Origin: Dryocola sp. LX212 | GTDB lineage: Bacteria > Pseudomonadota > Gammaproteobacteria > Enterobacterales > Enterobacteriaceae | Assembly: GCA_041504365.1 (NCBI GenBank) | Contig: CP167917.1 | Span: forward strand, 4,092,001-4,156,000 | Reading direction: 5' to 3' | DNA: 64,000 bases | Shown here: piece by piece, positions 35,672-46,939 of the stretch | Layout: every line of letters begins with the position of its first letter | Numbering within the stretch: the first letter of the stretch is position 1 | Program-made: the position numbers and the translations under genes | Notes under the pieces: model-generated | Database searches by the model: none | What the model saw: the letters and a program-made list of their open reading frames with translations, nothing else | Told to the model about the DNA's origin: nothing

Positions 35672-35947
35672 ATGAAAACCCTCGCTTATTTTCTTGCCGC
35701 GGCATTCTTGCTAAGCGCAAATGCGACGGCAGCGATCAAAATAGACAGCCGCATCGCCCGAAATATGGATGATGTGCAGAGCCTCGGCGTGATTTACATC
35801 AACCATAATTTTGCCACCGAGCAGGAAGCTGAAGAGGCGATACATCAGGATGCAGACCAGCACGGTGCGGCTTACTACCACACCATTTTAATGAGAGAAC
35901 CGGGTAGTAACGGCAATATGCGGGTCAGCGCAGATATTTACAGGTAA
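35672..35947 (+). CDS. yjfY: DUF1471 (YhcN-type) periplasmic protein YjfY
   Basis: 91 residues, as in E. coli YjfY. A signal peptide about 1-21 (ending ATAA) precedes one DUF1471 domain (MDDVQSLGVIYINHNFATEQ; AAYYHTILMREPGSNGNMRV). DUF1471 proteins are small stress- and biofilm-related periplasmic proteins. The ATG follows TGGAGCGCAAAT. Two other DUF1471 genes (bsmA, yjfN) lie on the far side of the ula genes. Confidence 0.92.
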   Translation: MKTLAYFLAAAFLLSANATAAIKIDSRIARNMDDVQSLGVIYINHNFATEQEAEEAIHQDADQHGAAYYHTILMREPGSNGNMRVSADIYR

Positions 35948-36030
35948 CAGCAGGTACGAGTAAGCAGCACCGTCAGTCCCAGCGTTAACACCAGGAATAC
36001 CACAACGACATAGAAAGCCAACGTTCGATT

Positions 36031-36056
36031 TGCCCCTGCTTGCAGGGGCTTTTTTA
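36031..36056 (+). terminator. Rho-independent terminator downstream of yjfY
   Basis: Stem GCCCCTGC / GCAGGGGC with a minimal TT-centred loop, then six T, ending just before the convergent YagU-like gene. Confidence 0.85.
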
Positions 36057-36057
36057 G

Positions 36058-36618
36058 TTAATAGTCTCCAGCAAGCGTTATCTCGGCATCAGCTTCACCG
36101 GTAATACGGTTACGGAGATCCCGTCTCATCAACTCGATGGTCCAAAACCAGAAGATATGCCCCAGAATTTCCGCAATATACTCATCGAAAGGAAGTCTAT
36201 TGAGCGGTGGTGTTAAACCCAACAAAGGAAATGAGATACCGTGAACTGCAACCGTAATAATTAATCCCGATAATATCCCTTGCCATAATTTTATTTTCGG
36301 GAAAATCTCGGCAGTGATACAGTAACCTACCGCAAACAACAACGAGAAAATGACATGCGTCACCATTACAGGATTGATAACATGTTCAGAGAAGGTATAA
36401 ACAGTTTGTGTTGGATCGATGCCTAAGTAGTCCCTCAAAAATAAATAAGGAGGGTTAAACTCATCACGTCCGCCCGAAAACGTGCGGGGTGGAAGAGGAA
36501 CTTCTGCTCCCCATTTTACAAAAGCAGATATGATACCTGCGGCTACTCCTACAACAGCAGCCACACCGTAGCGACGGCGACGAGGGTCAGTCTTTACAAA
36601 TATTCCATTTTTGACCAT
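36058..36618 (-). CDS. yagU: YagU family inner-membrane protein (DUF1440)
   Basis: 186 residues with about four hydrophobic segments: residues about 17-36 ([20 protein letters not shown]), 80-105, 115-130 and 145-160. The family blocks [15 protein letters not shown] and [20 protein letters not shown] are present. E. coli YagU (204 aa) is linked to acid resistance; the exact role is unknown. The sequence is visibly more AT-rich than its neighbours and followed upstream by a 131-base AT-rich gap. No gene is found here in E. coli, so it was probably acquired. The start MVKNGIF follows TAAGGATTT. Confidence 0.8.
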   Translation of the reverse strand: MVKNGIFVKTDPRRRRYGVAAVVGVAAGIISAFVKWGAEVPLPPRTFSGGRDEFNPPYLFLRDYLGIDPTQTVYTFSEHVINPVMVTHVIFSLLFAVGYCITAEIFPKIKLWQGILSGLIITVAVHGISFPLLGLTPPLNRLPFDEYIAEILGHIFWFWTIELMRRDLRNRITGEADAEITLAGDY

Positions 36619-36749
36619 AATAAATCCTTACTGTAAATATCATATAACGAACTCAATCTCTTATTAGAGGATCCATTATTATATTGAGGTCAGATAGTTT
36701 ATTAACATGACAACAATTAAAATTTATTAACCTTAATTTATGTTTAAAC

Positions 36750-37436
36750 TTATCTTTGCCCGTAATATGCACAGGGGCCATGCTTACGCTGGAAATGCTT
36801 TTCCATCAAATAGCTTTCAATTGGTTTTAATCGTGGGTTAATCTCGCGTGCGATCCAAGCCATTTTCGCTACTTCTTCCATTACTACGGCGTTATGTACC
36901 GCATCATGTGCATCTTTCCCCCAGGCAAAGGGGCCATGCTGGTACACAACTATTCCCGGCGTGTGAAGAAGATTCCGATAACCCAGCGTTTCGATGATCA
37001 CTTTTCCGGTATTGAGCTCGTACTCGCACTGTACCTCCTCTTCGGACAGTGCACGGGTACAGGGAATATCCCCGAAGAAGTAATCCGCATGCGTGGTTCC
37101 AAGCGCGGGGATGGACAACCCTGCCTGCGCCCAGGCCGTGGCGTGCGTGGAATGGGTATGCACCACTCCGCCCAGTTCCGGGTATTTGTTATAAAGCGCA
37201 AGGTGCGTTGCCGTATCCGAGGAGGGACGATAACGCCCTTCAATGACCACGCCGTTCATATCAACCACCACCATGTCATCTGCCGACATTTGCTCATACG
37301 CCACGCCGCTTGGCTTAATCACCACGCGCTGGCGCTGGCGGTCGATACCGCTGACGTTTCCCCAGGTAAAGGTCACCAGCCCATGGCGCGGCAGCGCCAT
37401 GTTCGCCTCGAAAACCTGCTGTTTAAGCTGCCGCAT
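36750..37436 (-). CDS. ulaF: L-ribulose-5-phosphate 4-epimerase UlaF
   Basis: 228 residues, equal to E. coli UlaF. It converts L-ribulose-5-phosphate to D-xylulose-5-phosphate, the last ascorbate step before the pentose phosphate pathway. It is a class II aldolase/epimerase: the zinc ligands lie in [16 protein letters not shown] and at the later [11 protein letters not shown] histidine. The ATG at 37436 ([19 protein letters not shown]) overlaps ulaE by 14 bases; the longer frame to 37475 lies inside ulaE. A 131-base AT-rich gap follows it towards the YagU-like gene. Confidence 0.96.
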   Translation of the reverse strand: MRQLKQQVFEANMALPRHGLVTFTWGNVSGIDRQRQRVVIKPSGVAYEQMSADDMVVVDMNGVVIEGRYRPSSDTATHLALYNKYPELGGVVHTHSTHATAWAQAGLSIPALGTTHADYFFGDIPCTRALSEEEVQCEYELNTGKVIIETLGYRNLLHTPGIVVYQHGPFAWGKDAHDAVHNAVVMEEVAKMAWIAREINPRLKPIESYLMEKHFQRKHGPCAYYGQR

Positions 37437-38289
37437 AACCTTCCTCCAGCAATCCTGCCCGCGCCATGCGTTCAAGCACCCAGTCCCGGGCTTTAATGAC
37501 CTCGACTACCGGATCTTCCGCCGTTTCGCTCCACATCTCGATAAGATACGGACCGCGATAGCCGCTGAGTTTTAACGTCTCAAAGCAGCGTTCAAACTCC
37601 ACGACGCCCGAGCCAAAAGGCACATTTTTAAAAACGCCGGGGCGCGTGTCTTTAACGTGAACGGCGACGATATGCCCGCTTCCTGCCTGCAACTCCATCT
37701 GCACGTCGTTATCCCACGCGGAGAGATTGCCGATATCCGGGTAAAGTTGGAACCACGGATTATTGAGATAGTGAGCGTAGCCCATTGCCTTGCTGATGGA
37801 GTTCATCAGCGGGTAGTCCATGATTTCCATCGCTAGCGTCACCTGCGCGCGGCTCGCCATTTCAACCGCCAGGGTTAGCCCTTCCCGGAAGCGACGGCGG
37901 GTTTCGCCGTTAGCCTGCTGGTAATAGACGTCATAGCCCGCCAGCTGGATAACGCGAATTCCCACGTCCTGCGCCAGCTCAATGGCTTTACGCATGATCT
38001 CCAGCCCCTGGTTACGCACCGCATCGTCTTCACTCCCCAGCGGATAGCGGCGGTGGGCGCTAAGGCACATCGACGGAACGCGAACCCCGGTTTCGGCCAC
38101 GGCCTGCACCAGCGCCAGCCGCTGTTCACGGCTCCAGTCCAGGCGCGATAGCCGGTTATCCGTTTCATCCACCGACATTTCCACGAAATCAAACTCAAGC
38201 GTTGCCGCAAGAGCCAGCTTTTCCTGCCAGCACTCCCCGACGGGGAGCGCCTTTTCATAGATACCCAGCGGAACCTGTTTGTGCAACAT
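37423..38289 (-). CDS. ulaE: L-xylulose-5-phosphate 3-epimerase UlaE
   Basis: 288 residues (E. coli 284), TIM-barrel xylose-isomerase-like fold. It interconverts L-xylulose-5-phosphate and L-ribulose-5-phosphate. Metal-binding blocks are [55 protein letters not shown] and PYLIEMWSE. It lies nine bases after ulaD. Confidence 0.96.
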   Translation of the reverse strand: MLHKQVPLGIYEKALPVGECWQEKLALAATLEFDFVEMSVDETDNRLSRLDWSREQRLALVQAVAETGVRVPSMCLSAHRRYPLGSEDDAVRNQGLEIMRKAIELAQDVGIRVIQLAGYDVYYQQANGETRRRFREGLTLAVEMASRAQVTLAMEIMDYPLMNSISKAMGYAHYLNNPWFQLYPDIGNLSAWDNDVQMELQAGSGHIVAVHVKDTRPGVFKNVPFGSGVVEFERCFETLKLSGYRGPYLIEMWSETAEDPVVEVIKARDWVLERMARAGLLEEGYAAA

Positions 38290-38298
38290 AACCGCTCC

Positions 38299-38955
38299 TT
38301 ATCCCCAAAGCTGGGCAATGGAACGTTTAAACTGTCGCGCCGCCGCAACGGGATCTGCGGCGTCACGAATGCTGCGCCCGGCTATAAATACGTGAATCGG
38401 GATGCCCTGAAAGAGCGGCAAATCCTCCAGTGCCAGACCGCCGGTAACCGTGACTTTAAAGCCCATATCCGCAAGGCGTTTTATCGCCGTGATATCCGCT
38501 TCGCTCCAGGCTACGCCCGCAGCCTGAGCATCCCGGCTACGATGGTAGACCACCTGCTCAATCCCCGCTTTGCGCCACTCCTGCGCCTGGTCCCACGTCC
38601 AGAAGCCGGTCAGCTCGATTTGCGCATCGCCGTTAAATTCGCGGGCGACTTCCAGCGCGCCTTTTGCGGTGTTGATGTCCGCACAGCAGATGACGGTGAC
38701 CCAGTCCGCACTGGCTTCAAAACACATACGAGAAAGGATTTTCCCCGCGTCGGCAATCTTGGCATCCGCCAGCACAATCTTGTGCGGGTAAAGCGCCTTT
38801 AGGTCACGTACCGCACGCACGCCCTCGCCCACGCAAAGAATGGTGCCGACTTCGATAATATCCACCTCTTCGGCGATTAGTCGCGTGGTGCGGTAGGCTT
38901 CAGAAAGGGTCTGGTTATCCAGCGCGACCTGCAACATGGGTAATGAATGAGACAT
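38299..38955 (-). CDS. ulaD: 3-keto-L-gulonate-6-phosphate decarboxylase UlaD
   Basis: 218 residues (E. coli 216), of the orotidine-monophosphate-decarboxylase suprafamily. It removes CO2 from 3-keto-L-gulonate-6-phosphate to give L-xylulose-5-phosphate. The catalytic DxKxxD motif is [11 protein letters not shown], and the phosphate-binding [12 protein letters not shown] and [13 protein letters not shown] blocks follow. Ten bases separate it from ulaC. Confidence 0.97.
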   Translation of the reverse strand: MSHSLPMLQVALDNQTLSEAYRTTRLIAEEVDIIEVGTILCVGEGVRAVRDLKALYPHKIVLADAKIADAGKILSRMCFEASADWVTVICCADINTAKGALEVAREFNGDAQIELTGFWTWDQAQEWRKAGIEQVVYHRSRDAQAAGVAWSEADITAIKRLADMGFKVTVTGGLALEDLPLFQGIPIHVFIAGRSIRDAADPVAAARQFKRSIAQLWG

Positions 38956-38965
38956 AAAAAACTCC

Positions 38966-39433
38966 TCAGGCAGCCGCAGCCGTGGCGCGGTCGATTAAAT
39001 CCAGCACTTCCTGCTCGGTTCGGCAGGCGCGTAAACGATCAAAATTGGCTTCATCTTCAAACAGGTTGACGATCTGCATGATGCCCACCTCCTGATGGGT
39101 ATGGGCATCTTCCGCAGCCAGGGTAATCAGGATGTCTACCGGATCGTTATCGTCATGGTTGAAGACCAGCGGTGTTTTCAGCGTCACCAGCGCAAAGCCG
39201 GTGCGCTTCACGCCTTCCTCCGGCCTTCCGTGGGGCATGGCAAGACCCGGTGCGATAACGAAGTAAGGTCCGAACTGCGCCACCCCCTCCAGAATGGCCT
39301 GGTAGTAACGTGGCTCCACAACTCCGGCATCCACCAGCAGATCGACGCCAATTTTTACCGCCTCCTGCCAGGTTTCAGCTTCCGCCTGCAGGCGGATAGC
39401 GTGGTTCTGCGCCAGCGAATCACGTAATTTCAT
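38966..39433 (-). CDS. ulaC: Ascorbate-specific PTS enzyme IIA UlaC
   Basis: 155 residues (E. coli 154), of the PTS_EIIA_2 mannitol/fructose type. The phosphorylated histidine is in [15 protein letters not shown]. It passes phosphate from HPr to UlaB. I chose the second of two adjacent ATG codons (39433), five bases after the AGGAG; the first is too close. Confidence 0.96.
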   Translation of the reverse strand: MKLRDSLAQNHAIRLQAEAETWQEAVKIGVDLLVDAGVVEPRYYQAILEGVAQFGPYFVIAPGLAMPHGRPEEGVKRTGFALVTLKTPLVFNHDDNDPVDILITLAAEDAHTHQEVGIMQIVNLFEDEANFDRLRACRTEQEVLDLIDRATAAAA

Positions 39434-39442
39434 CATGGCTCC

Positions 39443-39748
39443 TTACTGCATATCCTTCGGAAAATGCGCCTGAATCACTTCCATTAGCTTTGGCCCGAAG
39501 TCCGCGGCGCTCAGCATGTTGCGAACCCCGACCACGTGCTTGTTGCCCGACACCGTGATTTCGCTGGCGACATGGGTGGAAGCGATAATGATGTCTGCGC
39601 CGCTCAGCTCGCTTTTATACTCCCCGACGGCGCAGCTGTTGACGCTGTGCTGCACGCCCTGTTCGGTCAGAAACTGATCGACTTTCATTTTCATAATCAT
39701 GGAACTGCCCTGCCCACAGCCACAAACAGCAAGAATGCGTACGGTCAT
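39443..39748 (-). CDS. ulaB: Ascorbate-specific PTS enzyme IIB UlaB
   Basis: 101 residues, equal to E. coli UlaB. The phospho-acceptor cysteine is in the N-terminal P-loop [20 protein letters not shown]. It phosphorylates ascorbate as it is imported by UlaA. Six bases separate it from ulaC. Confidence 0.97.
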   Translation of the reverse strand: MTVRILAVCGCGQGSSMIMKMKVDQFLTEQGVQHSVNSCAVGEYKSELSGADIIIASTHVASEITVSGNKHVVGVRNMLSAADFGPKLMEVIQAHFPKDMQ

Positions 39749-39751
39749 AAT

Positions 39752-41539
<1,788 letters not shown>

Positions 41540-42604
41540 ATGAGCAAAGTAGCAACGATCACCCGCGAGTCCTGGATACTGAGCACTTTCCCTGAGTGGG
41601 GGAGCTGGCTGAACGAAGAAATTGAGCAGGAAGCGGTCGCGCCGGGAACATTTGCGATGTGGTGGCTGGGCTGCACCGGGGTCTGGCTGAAGTCCCAGGG
41701 ACAGGCCAATATCTGCGTCGATTTCTGGTGCGGCACGGGCAAACAGAGCCACGGCAATCCGCTGATGAAAGCCGGACACCAGATGCAGCGTATGGCGGGC
41801 GTGAAAAAACTTCAGCCAAACCTGCGCACCACACCGTTCGTGCTCGATCCTTTTGCCATTCGCTCTGTTGATGCGGTACTGGCGACGCACGATCACAACG
41901 ATCATATCGACGTGAACGTTGCGGCAGCAGTCATGCAGAACTGTCCTTCAGACGTGCCTTTTATCGGGCCGCAAACCTGCGTTGATATCTGGGTAAACTG
42001 GGGAGTGCCGCGTGAACGCTGCATCGTGGTAAAGCCGGGCGACGTGGTGAAGGTGAAAGATATTGAAATCCATGCGCTGGACGCCTTTGACCGTACGGCG
42101 CTGATTACCCTGGCGGCGGAAGAGAAAGCCGCTGGCGTTTTGCCGGATGGAATGGATGAACGCGCGGTGAACTACCTGTTCAAAACACCGGGCGGCAATC
42201 TCTATCACAGCGGTGACTCCCATTATTCCAACTACTATGCGAAGCACGGTAACGACCACCAGATTGACGTGGCGCTTGGCTCTTACGGCGAGAACCCGCG
42301 CGGCATCACGGATAAAATGACCAGCGCTGACATTCTGCGCATGGCCGAGTCGCTTAACACCAAAGTCGTGATCCCGTTCCACCATGATATCTGGTCAAAT
42401 TTCCAGGCTGACCCGCAGGAGATTCGCGTGCTGTGGGAGATGAAAAAAGATCGGCTGAAATATGGTTTTAAACCCTTTATCTGGCAGGTGGGGGGCAAAT
42501 TTACCTGGCCGCTTGATAAAGACCTGTTTGAGTACCACTACCCGCGCGGATTCGACGATTGCTTTACCATCGAACCGGATCTTCCTTTCAGGTCCTTCCT
42601 TTAA
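41540..42604 (+). CDS. ulaG: L-ascorbate-6-phosphate lactonase UlaG
   Basis: 354 residues, equal to E. coli UlaG. This cytosolic metallo-beta-lactamase-fold enzyme opens the lactone of L-ascorbate-6-phosphate to 3-keto-L-gulonate-6-phosphate. The metal motif THDHNDHID is at residues 116-124, with further ligands in [12 protein letters not shown] and [10 protein letters not shown]. The ATG at 41540 follows CAGGAGAAGGTTC. It is divergent from ulaABCDEF, as in E. coli. Confidence 0.97.
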   Translation: MSKVATITRESWILSTFPEWGSWLNEEIEQEAVAPGTFAMWWLGCTGVWLKSQGQANICVDFWCGTGKQSHGNPLMKAGHQMQRMAGVKKLQPNLRTTPFVLDPFAIRSVDAVLATHDHNDHIDVNVAAAVMQNCPSDVPFIGPQTCVDIWVNWGVPRERCIVVKPGDVVKVKDIEIHALDAFDRTALITLAAEEKAAGVLPDGMDERAVNYLFKTPGGNLYHSGDSHYSNYYAKHGNDHQIDVALGSYGENPRGITDKMTSADILRMAESLNTKVVIPFHHDIWSNFQADPQEIRVLWEMKKDRLKYGFKPFIWQVGGKFTWPLDKDLFEYHYPRGFDDCFTIEPDLPFRSFL

Positions 42605-42609
42605 ACTTA

Positions 42610-42634
42610 AGCCGGGCAGCTGCCCGGCTTTTTT
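42610..42634 (+). terminator. Rho-independent terminator of ulaG
   Basis: Perfect palindrome AGCCGGGCAGCTGCCCGGCT followed by TTTTT, five bases after the ulaG stop. Confidence 0.9.
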
Positions 42635-42706
42635 CAGCGTAAAACTTAGGTTTTTCACCCTTTTTCAAATATCATCTTTAAAAATCACAACTTATCGGGA
42701 ATAAGC

Positions 42707-43462
42707 ATGACCGAAGCACAGCGTCATCAGATTCTGCTTGAACTGCTGCAGCAAACTGGGTTCGTCACGGTTGAACAGGTTATGGAACGCCTGGCCATTT
42801 CACCCGCCACCGCGCGCCGCGACATCAACAAGCTGGATGAGAGCGGCAGATTGAAAAAGGTGCGTAACGGCGCGGAGGCGGTAAGCCAGCAGCGGCCTCG
42901 CTGGACGCCAATGAATATCCACCTGGCACAGAATCACGACGAGAAAAGCCGTATTGCCAGCGCCGCTTCGCAGCTGGTGAGTCCGGGGGAAAGCGTCGTC
43001 ATCAACTGTGGATCTACCGCGTTTTTACTCGGGCAGGAAATTTGCGGCAAGCCGGTACAAATCATCACTAATTACCTGCCGCTGGCGAATTACCTTATCG
43101 ACCAGGAGCATGACAGCGTGGTTATCATGGGGGGGCAATATAACAAGAGCCACTCTATTACCCTCGGCCCGCAGGACAGCGAAACCTCGCTGTACGCCGG
43201 CCACTGGATGTTTACCAGCGGCAAAGGGCTGACGGCGGAAGGGCTGTATAAAACGGATATGCTTACCGCAATGGCGGAACAGAAGATGCTGGGGGTGGTG
43301 GGCAAACTGGCGGTACTGGTCGACAGCAGCAAAGTGGGGCAGCGGGCAGGTATGCTGTTCAGCCGCGCAGAGCAGATTGACCTGGTCATCACCGGCAGGC
43401 AGGCCTCGCCTGAAGTGGTTAAAAAGCTTCAGGATCAAGGCGTACGGGTCATTCTGGTTTAG
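42707..43462 (+). CDS. ulaR: DeoR family repressor of ascorbate utilisation, UlaR
   Basis: 251 residues, equal to E. coli UlaR. The DeoR N-terminal helix-turn-helix (about 5-55; [20 protein letters not shown] then [18 protein letters not shown]) is followed by a sugar-phosphate-sensing DeoRC domain ([20 protein letters not shown]). It represses ulaG and ulaABCDEF until L-ascorbate-6-phosphate is bound. It has its own ribosome site (GGGAATAAGC) and lies 102 bases after ulaG. Confidence 0.96.
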   Translation: MTEAQRHQILLELLQQTGFVTVEQVMERLAISPATARRDINKLDESGRLKKVRNGAEAVSQQRPRWTPMNIHLAQNHDEKSRIASAASQLVSPGESVVINCGSTAFLLGQEICGKPVQIITNYLPLANYLIDQEHDSVVIMGGQYNKSHSITLGPQDSETSLYAGHWMFTSGKGLTAEGLYKTDMLTAMAEQKMLGVVGKLAVLVDSSKVGQRAGMLFSRAEQIDLVITGRQASPEVVKKLQDQGVRVILV

Positions 43463-44191
43463 CTAAAGATTGCTGATGAAAAAGCGGCTGGTCGCTTCCA
43501 GCGCGGTGGGGGTAATCCGGTGCTTTACACCCGCTTCCCACAGGCAGGTCAGCTGCTGGTCCAACCCCTGCTGAATTAACGCCTGTTGTAAACGGAAAGT
43601 CTCTGCCGCTGGCACCACGTCATCCTCTTCACCATGCCACAGCAGCAGCGGGCGGTTGCCGATGCGCACCAGCTGGCTGCTGATATCGTAATCCGCAAGC
43701 TGGGCGAGGGTTGTTTCCAGTTGGTCTGCTTTCGGCGGGAATAAGGTTTTCGCGAGCTGGGCGAAATAGCCAGAGCCCATCAGGCAGGCCACGCTGCGCA
43801 CTTCCTCATGGCGGGCCATTATCCCCAGCGCGGTCATGCCCCCCATCGATGCCCCGCCAACGGCGAGACGCCCCTCCGCAATCAGGCCCTGCTCCTCAAG
43901 CGCATCTCGTAAAAGGGGGTACTCGTCAATATTCGTTTTCAGAATCGGCCAGAACTGGCTCAGACGCGCTTCAACATCCCCGTTAAAACGAGCGCCGTGG
44001 GCTTTCGCATCCGGCATTATCACGCGTACTCCCGCCTGCGCCAGCGCTACGGCAAAATAACTGTAAACCAGCTTCGAGGAGGTAAAGCCGTGATAAAACA
44101 GTACGGTGGGCAACGTTTCTTGCCTTTTCCCGCCAGGAACAGCATGTAAAACCTCGATCCCTGCGAGCCGTTCCGTATACATTTCTATCAT
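43463..44191 (-). CDS. yjfP: Esterase YjfP (alpha/beta hydrolase)
   Basis: 242 residues (E. coli YjfP 249), with carboxylesterase activity reported for the E. coli protein. The nucleophile serine is in VGGASMGGMTALG and the oxyanion region is YHGFTSSKLVYSYFA. The catalytic Asp is near LWHGEEDDVVPA and the His is in GVKHRITPTALE. The ATG at 44191 (MIEMYTERLAG) is better spaced from GGGGAGAG than the preceding ATG at 44194. It is convergent with ulaR: its stop begins one base after the ulaR stop. Confidence 0.93.
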   Translation of the reverse strand: MIEMYTERLAGIEVLHAVPGGKRQETLPTVLFYHGFTSSKLVYSYFAVALAQAGVRVIMPDAKAHGARFNGDVEARLSQFWPILKTNIDEYPLLRDALEEQGLIAEGRLAVGGASMGGMTALGIMARHEEVRSVACLMGSGYFAQLAKTLFPPKADQLETTLAQLADYDISSQLVRIGNRPLLLWHGEEDDVVPAAETFRLQQALIQQGLDQQLTCLWEAGVKHRITPTALEATSRFFISNL

Positions 44192-44386
44192 CATTCTCTC
44201 CCCGTCATTGCGCTGTGAATGTCTGTTGTAAGCCACGGCGTAGCGGGTGGCAAGAAAATCACTCTTACGGATTATTGTAACGATGAGATCTCACCGACGA
44301 TTTTCATTCGAAAGCGATCCAAAAGCGCGGGAGAGGTAACAGAAAGGGAACATTCCCTCTTCACAGCGCTTACCCGGAACTACACT

Positions 44387-44716
44387 ATGGCTATCAGGAA
44401 ACGAGAAAATACCATGCGACTGCTAACTGTTCTGTTACTGGCAACGACGCTTAGCGCCTGTTCTGTCCTGCAGGGAACGCCTCAGCCAGCGCCACCGGTT
44501 GCGGACCATCCCCAGGAGATACAGCGCTATCAAACCCAGGGGCTGACAAAGATTGGCACTGTCACCGCCATGGAGCGCGGTTCGCCGATGGATTCCGAAG
44601 CGGTGATTAAAGCGAAGGCTGCGGCGGCCAAAGCGGATTTTTATGTCATCGTCCTGAACGACGAGACGGTCGTACCGGGGCAATGGTACGCGCAGGCGAT
44701 TTTATATCGAAAATGA
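44387..44716 (+). CDS. bsmA: Biofilm peroxide resistance lipoprotein BsmA (YjfO)
   Basis: 109 residues, as in E. coli BsmA. A lipoprotein signal with lipobox LSAC (Cys24) follows MAIRKRENTMRLLTVLLLAT. A DUF1471 domain (LTKIGTVTAMERGSPMDSEA; WYAQAILYRK) completes it. In E. coli it affects biofilm stress tolerance and motility. I chose the ATG at 44387 for its match to E. coli length. The next in-frame ATG (44414) would leave a shorter lipoprotein signal. Confidence 0.9.
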   Translation: MAIRKRENTMRLLTVLLLATTLSACSVLQGTPQPAPPVADHPQEIQRYQTQGLTKIGTVTAMERGSPMDSEAVIKAKAAAAKADFYVIVLNDETVVPGQWYAQAILYRK

Positions 44717-44875
44717 GATCCTGATGCTGCTTGTTTATTGATATTTACACAGATTTTCGGCGATTTATTGTTTCACATGCACAATGAACCCCACGCCATA
44801 CCGGCTCGCACGGGGTCCAGTTTACGCGAAGGAATGCCCTGCTGATGACCGGGGTTTGTTAATAAGGAACTGACA

Positions 44876-45151
44876 ATGAAACGATCGTTTGCCTTAACCT
44901 CACTACTGTTATCGGTGGGGATGATCACCACCGCAGCCCAGTCGGCAGAAGATGTCGCGGCAGACCGCGTAACCGGTCTGAATGAGATTGGCCTTATTTC
45001 CCTGAACAGCATCGCGGGCAGCGCGCAGGATGTGGAAAAGGTGATTGCGCTGAAGGCCGACGAGCAGGGCGCATCTTACTATCGCATTGTGACAATGCAG
45101 GAGAATCATCATGCTGACAGCTGGCGCGCACAGGCCATTCTCTATGCCTGA
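44876..45151 (+). CDS. yjfN: DUF1471 periplasmic protein YjfN
   Basis: 91 residues, as in E. coli YjfN, reported there as a stress-induced activator of the DegP protease. A signal peptide (about 1-23, ending AQSA) is followed by a DUF1471 domain (VTGLNEIGLISLNSIAGSAQ; ASYYRIVTMQEN; WRAQAILYA). The ATG follows TAAGGAACTGACA. Third DUF1471 gene in the window. Confidence 0.92.
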   Translation: MKRSFALTSLLLSVGMITTAAQSAEDVAADRVTGLNEIGLISLNSIAGSAQDVEKVIALKADEQGASYYRIVTMQENHHADSWRAQAILYA

Positions 45152-45171
45152 AAATAATGCTGACACTCGCT

Positions 45172-45198
45172 AAAAGCCACCGCATCGGTGGCTTTTTT
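45172..45198. terminator. Bidirectional terminator between yjfN and aidB
   Basis: AAAA, stem GCCACCG / CGGTGGC with loop CAT-type centre, then TTTTTT. It lies between convergent genes and is usable in both directions. Confidence 0.88.
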
Positions 45199-45201
45199 GT
45201 T

Positions 45202-46836
45202 TTACGCGGTCCGCCCCGTAGCCCGCAGCAGCACGTCTGTCAGCACAGCCTCCGGCAGCACCGATTCCCCTCGCTCATCGAGCGCCATACGGCACCAGGC
45301 TTCGGCCAGCGGCGGCGATAAATGGGGCAGCAGCTGGGCACCGGTTGCCAGATTTGCCAGCTGCTTGGCAATGTTACGCCCCCACTCCTCCTGCGGCTTA
45401 CGCAGGCGCTGCTGCAGCTGCCGCCAGCTGCGATCGAAATGGCGGTTCTGGCCCTTCACCTCATCAAAATCGGCGTGGAGCATTTCCAGTACGCCAGGCT
45501 GGCGCGTAATGACCCGCAGCACGTCCAGCCCCATAATGTTCCCTGAGCCCTCCCAGATGCTGTTAACCGGCATCTCGCGATAGATGCGGGGCAGCTCGCT
45601 CTCTTCGCAATAGCCGATACCACCCAGCGCTTCCATCGCCTCTGCGACAAACGGTATTCCCGCCTTACAGACGCTGAATTTCGCCGCAGGGGTAAACAGG
45701 CGGCTGTAGGCCAGCGCCTGAGGGTCGTTCGGTGATTCCCAGGCACGAGCCAGCCTGAAGAGAAATGCCGTTTGCCCCTCCAGCTGAAGAGCCATACGGC
45801 CAAGCACCTGACGCATGATCGGCTGGTCGATGAGATTCTTGCCAAACGCCTGCCGCTGATGGGCATGATAGAGAGCAACTGAAAGAGCACGTCGCATCAG
45901 GCCATGGCTGCCCAGCGCGCAGTCGAAGCGGGTATAGCCCCCCATTTTCAGGATGCAGCGTACGCCCTCACCTTCCTCCCCGATTAGCCAGCCGACAGCA
46001 TCGCAAAACTCCACTTCGCTGCTGGCGTTGGAGCGGTTGCCGAGTTTGTCCTTCAGGCGCTCAAGCCTGACAAAATTACGCTGTCCGTCCGGCAGGAATC
46101 GAGGCACGAAGAAGCATGATAGTCCGCCTTTGGCCTGCGCCAGCACCAGATGGGCATCGCTTTGCGGCACGGAGAAGAACCACTTGTGGCCTACCAGCCG
46201 ATATATCTCGCCCGGCCCTGATTTGTCTACTGCCTCTGCCTTCGTCGTATTGCTGAGGACGTCCGAACCGCCCTGCTTTTCTGTCATTCCCATGCCGACC
46301 AGCAGGCCGCGTTTCTGATTACCCGGCAGAAGATGAGCATCGTAACGGTCGCTTAGCAGAGGTTTTGTCCATGAATGAAACTCTTTCGGAAGATACTTTT
46401 GCAGCAGCGGAATGGCGCCAAACGTCATCGTTACCGGGCATAGCGTTCCCGCTTCCACCTGAGCATGCTGGACAAACCGGGCCGCACGCGCCACGAAAGA
46501 GCCGTGACGGGCGTCTTCCTGCCACGGAAAATTATGTACCCGGTTTGCGCACAGCCCCTGCATCAGCAGGTGCCAGGCCGGATGGAAACGTACGTCGTCA
46601 AGGCGTTCGCCGCTGGGGTCGTAGCGCAGCAGCTCCGGAGGATTGGCGTTGGCCAGCCTGCCGAGCTCTAACGACTCAGCGGAGCCCAGCTGTTGGCCAA
46701 TGCTGGCAAGCAGCTCGGCGTCCCAGCCAGCCCCTTCACGGGCAACGGCCTCGCACAGCGAGATATCGGAAAGAAAGAGGTTACTGTTGTTGAGAGGGGT
46801 GGGTTGGTTAAAAACGGTATGAGTTTGCCAGCGCAT
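45202..46836 (-). CDS. aidB: Isovaleryl-CoA dehydrogenase-like DNA alkylation-response protein AidB
   Basis: 544 residues (E. coli 541), of the acyl-CoA dehydrogenase family with FAD. Induced by Ada in E. coli and thought to bind DNA and destroy or exclude alkylating agents. Family blocks include MTEKQGGSDVLSNTTKAE (flavin contact), KLGNRSNASSEVEF, MGGYTRFDCALGSHGLMRRA and EALGGIGYCEESELPRIYRE. The start MRWQTHTVFNQPTPLNN follows CAGGAGGGAACGCG. In E. coli six yjf genes separate aidB from rlmB; here they are absent. Confidence 0.96.
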   Translation of the reverse strand: MRWQTHTVFNQPTPLNNSNLFLSDISLCEAVAREGAGWDAELLASIGQQLGSAESLELGRLANANPPELLRYDPSGERLDDVRFHPAWHLLMQGLCANRVHNFPWQEDARHGSFVARAARFVQHAQVEAGTLCPVTMTFGAIPLLQKYLPKEFHSWTKPLLSDRYDAHLLPGNQKRGLLVGMGMTEKQGGSDVLSNTTKAEAVDKSGPGEIYRLVGHKWFFSVPQSDAHLVLAQAKGGLSCFFVPRFLPDGQRNFVRLERLKDKLGNRSNASSEVEFCDAVGWLIGEEGEGVRCILKMGGYTRFDCALGSHGLMRRALSVALYHAHQRQAFGKNLIDQPIMRQVLGRMALQLEGQTAFLFRLARAWESPNDPQALAYSRLFTPAAKFSVCKAGIPFVAEAMEALGGIGYCEESELPRIYREMPVNSIWEGSGNIMGLDVLRVITRQPGVLEMLHADFDEVKGQNRHFDRSWRQLQQRLRKPQEEWGRNIAKQLANLATGAQLLPHLSPPLAEAWCRMALDERGESVLPEAVLTDVLLRATGRTA

Positions 46837-46911
46837 CGCGTTCCCTCCTGTAATGGCTTTGCCATTAATTATGGACGCATATGATGCTTATGCCCGGAGG
46901 GGGATCACAAA

Positions 46912-46936
46912 GCGGGGGCGTCACCACCCCGCCCAT
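46912..46936 (-). terminator. Possible terminator after rlmB
   Basis: On the minus strand GCGGGG and CCCCGC pair around a ten-base loop, followed by TTTGT, three bases after the rlmB stop. The T tract is weak. Confidence 0.4.
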
Positions 46937-46939
46937 TTT

